This document shows positions 58,301 to 64,000 of a stretch of 64,000 nt of DNA, piece by piece (position 1 is the first letter of the stretch; the number at the start of each line of letters is the position of its first letter). The DNA lies in assembly GCF_051622035.1 (NCBI RefSeq), contig NC_135359.1, positions 28,363,501-28,427,500 of the forward strand. The letters run 5' to 3'. The DNA is from Arctopsyche grandis. Lineage: Eukaryota; Arthropoda; Insecta; Trichoptera; Hydropsychidae. A program made the translations under genes and the position numbers. Under the pieces are notes generated by a model. The model did not search any database and was not told the DNA's origin. It worked only from the letters and a program-made list of their open reading frames with translations.

Positions 58301-60400
58301 ATAAATAAGTGTTGGCTGCTAAGATATTGCGATTACCCAGTGAAAATGTAACCGGTTATGGTTTCACTGAAACGTTTGACGTTTGATTTGCCGGGCAAAC
58401 TCCGATTCTGTCATGCTAGCTATTTTAGAGATGTTAATTTGAAATTAAATGTCCATCTGGTGGGAGACATTTGGCCAAAGCACATCGCGCCGCGCATGTC
58501 AACATTTTAACTTTATTTGTTGTAACAAATTTGTAAAATGAAAATGTATGTATATGTAAATATGTTTCATGGTAGCTTGCAATATTATATTATATGAGAT
58601 AGTGTAAATAATGTTATTATAACTAATTGTTCAATTATGTGATTTGTGAAATTGAAAGTGGGTGGCGTGAATGTCATCGCGTGCTGCCAACTGTCATCAC
58701 GTCGATTTGACAGACGATTCCAATGAAATTTTAATGATTCAATTCCCCCAGCTTCATTTTAAAGAGATTCGCTTACTTTATTGACAACTTTTTCGGTAAA
58801 ATATCAAAGCGATCGAAAGAGTGGAAGTGGTTCAAAATCAGCTCACAAAATGTGGTAAATTCACAAAAATCTAGAGAAACTTATAAAAAGCATGTGATTA
58901 AAATAAATGTAAGCTTTATTCATAAATGGCAAAATTTTAGCATTTATGATTAATGTTAAATTTGAACCAAGCTTTCAGGAAGGATTTCTATTAGAAAGAG
59001 AAAAATGTCAAGAATAGAATCATGACGTTAGTCGAATGTTGGAAGTGTTTTTTTTTAGAAAGGAAAGGAAAGGATGCTCTGATCGCGATGCTCCCCATAA
59101 TGCAAAGTGATGAGATCTAATTACGGCGTTTTCTAATCTCAATATCAATAAATCATTAGGTGATGATGTGTGCGAATTTTCACGACCGGTCGTTGAGCCG
59201 TAAAATGACGAATTTTATTATTTTTTGAAAGTCGATCGTTAACTTTCTATGTGAATTTTTCGGTTTTACTACAAACGTCATGGTAAATTATTAGTAAAAA
59301 CCCACAGCGATCGAATCGCACTAGACCTTCGATTATCTTCGAGATCATTCTCGAGATCATTCGACACGTTGGCGAGCCTTTTGCGATGGGTGCAGTCGTC
59401 ATTTCTAACCGATGACATTTTCCGCACGTCTTTCATCATCATCTCTCCGCGTTGCACAATCTTGGCGAGATCGTGGGCTATATACCCGTAGCATTGTTCT
59501 CGACACAATTAATCACAATCCGTTTATCATTCATCATCGCATCGGAAGATGATAGCAGTCGGAGGATGTCGACATTGTATCGATTTACAGATTTGCGGTT
59601 CAAAATTCACCATTTGAACCGGTCTAAACCGCGGTGCTGTGCTGTTGCGCAAAAGCCTTATGAAATTATATCGGCTGTTGTTGATCATTTCATAACCGTT
59701 TTATATAGATTGATATTTGTCTTTTTTTATTGTATACTAACAAGAAGTACTCAGTTTTACCCAAGCTATAATTTTTCAATTAAATTTCTGAGAAATCTAT
59801 GATGTCCATTTAAACAGCCTACATTCTAAATACAATTTTACTGTGGGTGTACTTTGATATATCAATATCTAATATAATGATCCTTGACTTACTAAAAAGT
59901 TAACTCAAACTTGACATAGACTAAATCATTTGGTAGAATAATAAATAAATTAGTGAAAACCCATACTACATATTTTTCATATAAACAGTTCAAAGTTATA
60001 ATCGTTTCCTGATAGACAAAACCCTGTAGTATGAGATTTCCTGAATCATGAGAAGCAGCTCAACATATTTACTATGATCCCAACTTTTTAATATCATATA
60101 TATTTATAATATCGCTATTCTGTGTGTCTGTGTATCTGTGTAAGATAACAATCGCCGTACTATAATATCCGTTTCGATTCGAAGTTTACGTCACAGCTAA
60201 AACACTGCCAACAAAACGTTTGAATATAATAACAAAATCTATATATACTGTTTGCTACCAATGTTTTCTCTAGGCTAATAGTCTCTGAACATTTATCGCC
60301 ATCTATTGACATTTTATTTAATTAATTAATTTTTATATTGGTGTTTTATATTGTTATATATGTAGGTAGGTAGGTTGTTTTTACCATTTTTTTTATATAT
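58301..60400. other. Unique DNA, no supported gene
   Basis: 59278-59508 (minus) and 59452-59802 (plus) open frames lack domains. Regulatory content cannot be judged by eye. Confidence 0.35.
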
Positions 60401-60562
60401 TATATTATTTATATTATTTTTATATATATTATATATTATATTATTTTTCTATATATTATATATTATATTATTTTTATATATTATAGCAATTAAATATAAA
60501 TAATAAATTAAATATATTTAAAAGGTATTTGAAAAAAATTTAATTAATTAATTAATTTAATT
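60401..60562. repeat. AT low-complexity tract
   Basis: Imperfect TATATTATAT repeats followed by TTAATTAATTAATTAATTTA, directly beside the palindrome at 60567. Confidence 0.85.
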
Positions 60563-60566
60563 AATT

Positions 60567-60614
60567 TGTCGGTCCTGTGTTCGAACCGCGTGCGGTTCGA
60601 ACACAGGACCGACA
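60567..60614. repeat. 48-bp perfect palindrome (23-bp arms, 2-base centre)
   Basis: TGTCGGTCCTGTGTTCGAAC plus CGC is followed by GT and then the exact complement. Each arm contains GGTTCGAAC, a polymerase-III B-box-like / tRNA T-loop-like sequence, in opposite orientations. The AT-rich flanks contrast with the GC-rich arms. Confidence 0.9.
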
Positions 60615-60619
60615 CATTT

Positions 60620-62135
60620 CTTTTATTAATTTTTTTAATAACTTACTATGCCAACACCCATGCGGTGATATTTCATCGGGTACAACACTAGTTTAATATA
60701 AATATAATATACTTAAAATTTCTTAACAATATATGTATGTAGGTAGAAACATGAATACATTATTAGCTACAAGCTTTACTTTAACATAGCATTATTTATT
60801 ATTTTAAAATATAATATTGAAAAGTAGAAATATAATAGATACACTCAATCACTCTATAAAGCTTTAGGAATTTTCCTAAGAAAAATAATATATAATTTAA
60901 TGGTTAAAAAATATAAATTTAAACGGAACTATGTATATGTATTTCAATAATTGTTCTTATGCTAGGGTAGTCTGATTCATACCATGATATTAATGCAAAT
61001 TTACTATGTATAACATTTTCAAAGCGAGTAAATTCTCAGTTTTCTATTAAGGATTAAACCAGTATCGTTATATTTAAACATAATCTGATTTCAATGCAAA
61101 TTTAGAAACACGAAAGTCGTAAAGCTTAAAAGTGAAAATTCACTGTATGCATTTCTCCGAGCACTTTCAGTCTGATTTATTTTAAATTTAATTATGCAAT
61201 TCATCAATACGAAAAGCGCCGTATATGCAAGTGGATCATGGCTGAATAAATTATAATTTAAGCCTCACTTTAAGAGCAAGCAAACGACAGAAAGTCGCGT
61301 CTGAAAATCAAGGGTATTGTTCAGTACCACGCCTCATTATGAATTTGCATCTCAGTATGAAAAGATATATGTTATTTATTTATTTTATTTTTTTCTCTGA
61401 TAACATACACCTGATTTGACTTCTAAAGTTCGACCTTCGTCGCAAATTTGACCTTTATGTAAGAAATTGAAGCCGTAAATAGAAGTGTGCGCTCAGACGG
61501 TTAACTCGTTCTGAGACAAGGTTGGTCTAATATTTATATGTATTTAAATAACGGGATACAAAGTTTTTTTTATTGTTTTAAATGGTTTCTATGCAGATCG
61601 ATTGCAAAATTGAAAAAACTCAATTTCCGCAAATATACGTAGACGGAGTTTTGTCTTAATCGTCCATTCAAACTTTAACAATTGAATATCAAGTGGTTGA
61701 AAGTGAAGTTATCTCGCAACAGAACGTATTTGAGTCAAGGTTGAGGCTGCTCTTATATTTTCTTTAGTATATATACATAATTCACGACTCTGACTGTTTC
61801 TAAAAATATTCATGCACATTTTCTATAATCTTATAATATGATCCGAATGAAACAAACTTACAGTCATAACTAGGGATCGTATGGTGATTAGGGCAATAAC
61901 AATTCACAATACACGTTACAACAGTGCTGAATTCAAAAGAGTAATAAAAATGTTTTCTACGAAGTCAATAGCCATCATGGCCCAAAAGCATATCACAATC
62001 AGCTTTCTACTCATATTTTAAAAAAAAACTTGTAATTAGTAAAACCCATTCTTCATATCATAAAGCCAGAAGTATAAGGCTCAAGCCTTGGGTTTACCTC
62101 GATTGAAGTGAATTTATTCGGGGTATTTCTGCAGT
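60620..62135. other. Unique DNA, no supported gene
   Basis: No frame, splice structure or repeat recognised. Confidence 0.35.
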
Positions 62136-62139
62136 GGTG

Positions 62140-62245
62140 CTGGTCAGACTTAGATATTTATGACTCCAAGTCGATCGTTTCCCATCAGAGTTTGCCAATT
62201 TATCTGATTTCATCGTTGAAACGGTCCCTCGTCAATTTAGCACCT
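62140..62245 (+). mobile_element. tRNA-headed retroposon, internal fragment
   Basis: CTGGTCAGACTTAGATATTT, GACTCCAAGTCGATCGTTTC and AGTTTGCCAATTTATCTGAT followed by GTTGAAACGGTCCCTC, as in 50430-50520. Head and 3' end are missing. Confidence 0.7.
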
Positions 62246-64000
62246 ACTTACTATTTGAATATGATTTCAAATTTATAATCTATAAAATAATATATGTACC
62301 TCCAAGTTTTTTATATTATAGGTGTCGCTCAGAGGTAATACAAATTTTTAAAAATACATGTACATAGTTTTGGATGTGGAAGAAAACTGAACAGTCACTC
62401 ATTCTGTCAGGGCGTAAACAGAGGGTTTTTTTAACGCTAGCACGCACAATCTATGCTATGGAACCCAGGCTCAAATGCTTGTATTGACATACCAATGACA
62501 TTGATCGATAACGGTGATTCCCATATTTGAAGAAATGTAAGAGAAACTTGTCAAAAATACGAAGCAATACAGATTTTTCACAGCGGGATGCCAAGAGTGT
62601 GCTGGTGCCGTTTGACTCAATGTGTTTTCGCCCTTATTGTTCTCAATTAAGAGTAACGAGAAAACTCTTGGGTCAATAAATTATAATTAGAAAATTGTTT
62701 GTTTTTTATTTCATTTTTGCCATCTTGGTGCATACAATAGGTTTTCTTCATACATATATCCTATGCTTTATAAAATATAACTACTAAGAAAAATTTACCA
62801 AAAAGCTCTGGAGCTCTCAACACTTTTATATACATACGAATGTAAGGTAAGGGATATGAGCAGACTTATAACCACAAAAAATGGTTTTCCTCTCTTGATT
62901 TGTAGGGCAATAGAGAACCATTTTTGTGAGAATAAGCATCCTGGCCTCCTAAGTCTAGATATGAGAGTGTAAATTGAATCAAATTCACTTTTCTGTGATG
63001 TTATGTGTGACGGACCAAGTTTGCGCCATTGTTTGTTTATTGTTCGCCGTGCATTGTTCATTTTTATGATGAACCTTTTTTTTGCACTCTAGCTTTGTAG
63101 TTTGCTCTATTTCCTGGAAAATAAACCCAAAACGCCCTGTTTCCTGGAAAAAGCCCGCTTCCGGTCCTACCTCTAGTGATGATCTTTCATTATCAAAATT
63201 AAACCTTATAAAAAGCCAATCTTTATGTGATATCATTTCAAATTATATGATGTAATTAAGCTGTTGGCAAATCTGTCAACCGAGTGTAAAGCACGTGAGC
63301 CACTCTCAAATCTACACAGGGTCCGATTTGTTCAAACCACCTCAACGCTGACCTTAAGTGGACTGGTTGCGAGACAACTTTCAGTTTTTGCAGATTGATC
63401 CAAACGAACAATATCGATCGTTCAGATCTATCGAGAAAATTTTTAGCAACACTACCTAGAAATTATGATATCCACAGTATTTTCATAATCGAATTTCAAC
63501 CACGTCCATTGCACCGTACACATTGCATTGTGTGGTCAATGAACACTGAAATCGAACAAAAACACGGTAACGTACCACTTGCGTACATTTTTCCCTCGTT
63601 ACGGTTTAACAGTGAAAGTAAACTCGCGCATGGCGTGTTAATATGTGTTTTGCTCGTTCTGGGTTACTGAGGATTACTCGTACAACCCAACGAGACCAAG
63701 TCCAGGGTCACTTTTGAAAGCACACGACCGGAATGCTGTAAACTTTGAGCTATTGTGTATATTGTTACTTCATGTTTCATCAGTTCGCTCTTCTTTATTA
63801 GCTCTTGGGTCTGGGTTATGCGATCCCTTATCCTACCAATGTATGACAACAACCATGAAAATTCAGAATTTTTCAATTGTACTGGGTTGGGTACTTCCAC
63901 AAGAGAACAAAAAACCTTTCACTTCACACGTCGCACTGTCTCGATTTACATAATTACCTGCTCTGCTATGCAGGTATTTTTGTCCAATGTGTCGCAGACT
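62246..64000. other. Unique DNA to window end, no supported gene
   Basis: Several frames of 60-100 codons lie at 62795-63953 on both strands without domain or splice support. A short direct repeat, TTTCCTGGAAAA, occurs at 63110 and 63142 beside AAACCC/AAGCCC. Confidence 0.35.

Noticed and set aside
59278..59802. Overlapping frames on opposite strands with moderate GC
   Set aside because: No domain, no splice context; opposite-strand openness suggests chance.

Overview
The window is AT-rich eukaryotic DNA with short GT-AG introns, dense microsatellites (TA, CA/GT, ATT, ACATACATATGTA) and many families of non-LTR, LTR and terminal-inverted-repeat elements. The multi-exon serpin genes and the repeat types point to an insect, most likely a moth (Lepidoptera). 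A dipteran is not excluded by sequence reading alone. Protein-coding density is very low, and most open frames are transposon debris or microsatellite translation.

Region 1 (1-28 kb) holds a tandem serpin cluster, all on the minus strand. Serpin A (24-1510) lacks its 3' exons because the window starts inside the gene. Serpin B (12071-14201) is complete: nine exons, 423 residues, with signal peptide, serpin hinge and signature, an unusually short reactive-centre loop and a Pro/Arg/Trp/Tyr-rich C-terminal tail. A frameshifted 5' stump (22417-22605) and an older exon 3-4 relic (27502-27755) are dead copies. On the plus strand, converging on serpin B, lies a two-exon gene for a 70-residue secreted Pro/Gly-rich peptide (11078-11374). 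Its leader sequence, 22-nt first exon and signal-peptide exon look derived from a serpin. A decayed paralogue of the peptide gene (16710-18235), split by a hAT element, sits beside the serpin stump. The [peptide gene + convergent serpin] pair was therefore duplicated as a unit, and the second copy was destroyed by transposons.

The space between these genes is filled by a degenerate LINE (3150-10500) split by a non-autonomous LTR element with three LTR copies (5267-8851), further LINE pieces (14440-16670, 24973-26116), and a roughly 1-2 kb repeat family. That family contains the ETS-type motif ACCGGAAGT about every 150 bp (2110-3148, 18302-20070, 21072-22275, 32491-32639, 47970-48356).

Region 2 (28-64 kb) has no complete gene I can support. 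It holds jockey-like and RTE-like LINE fragments, a tRNA-headed retroposon family, a solo LTR (45534-45916), several well-delimited inverted-repeat elements (30085-30530, 41259-41885, 42905-43420, 57919-58100), a four-copy 44-bp palindromic array (42214-42359), two striking hairpin palindromes (35283-35339, 60567-60614), and long stretches of unique non-coding DNA. Two candidate first coding exons with good splice donors (45346-45422 and 54383-54403, the second with a TATA-like promoter) could begin genes that extend beyond the window. Both are tentative.

Functionally, only the serpin/peptide cluster forms a coherent system: secreted serpins plus a secreted small peptide with a common 5' module, so co-expression in one secretory tissue is a reasonable inference. 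Silk gland is a candidate, because silkworm silk-gland serpins are also known for short reactive loops.
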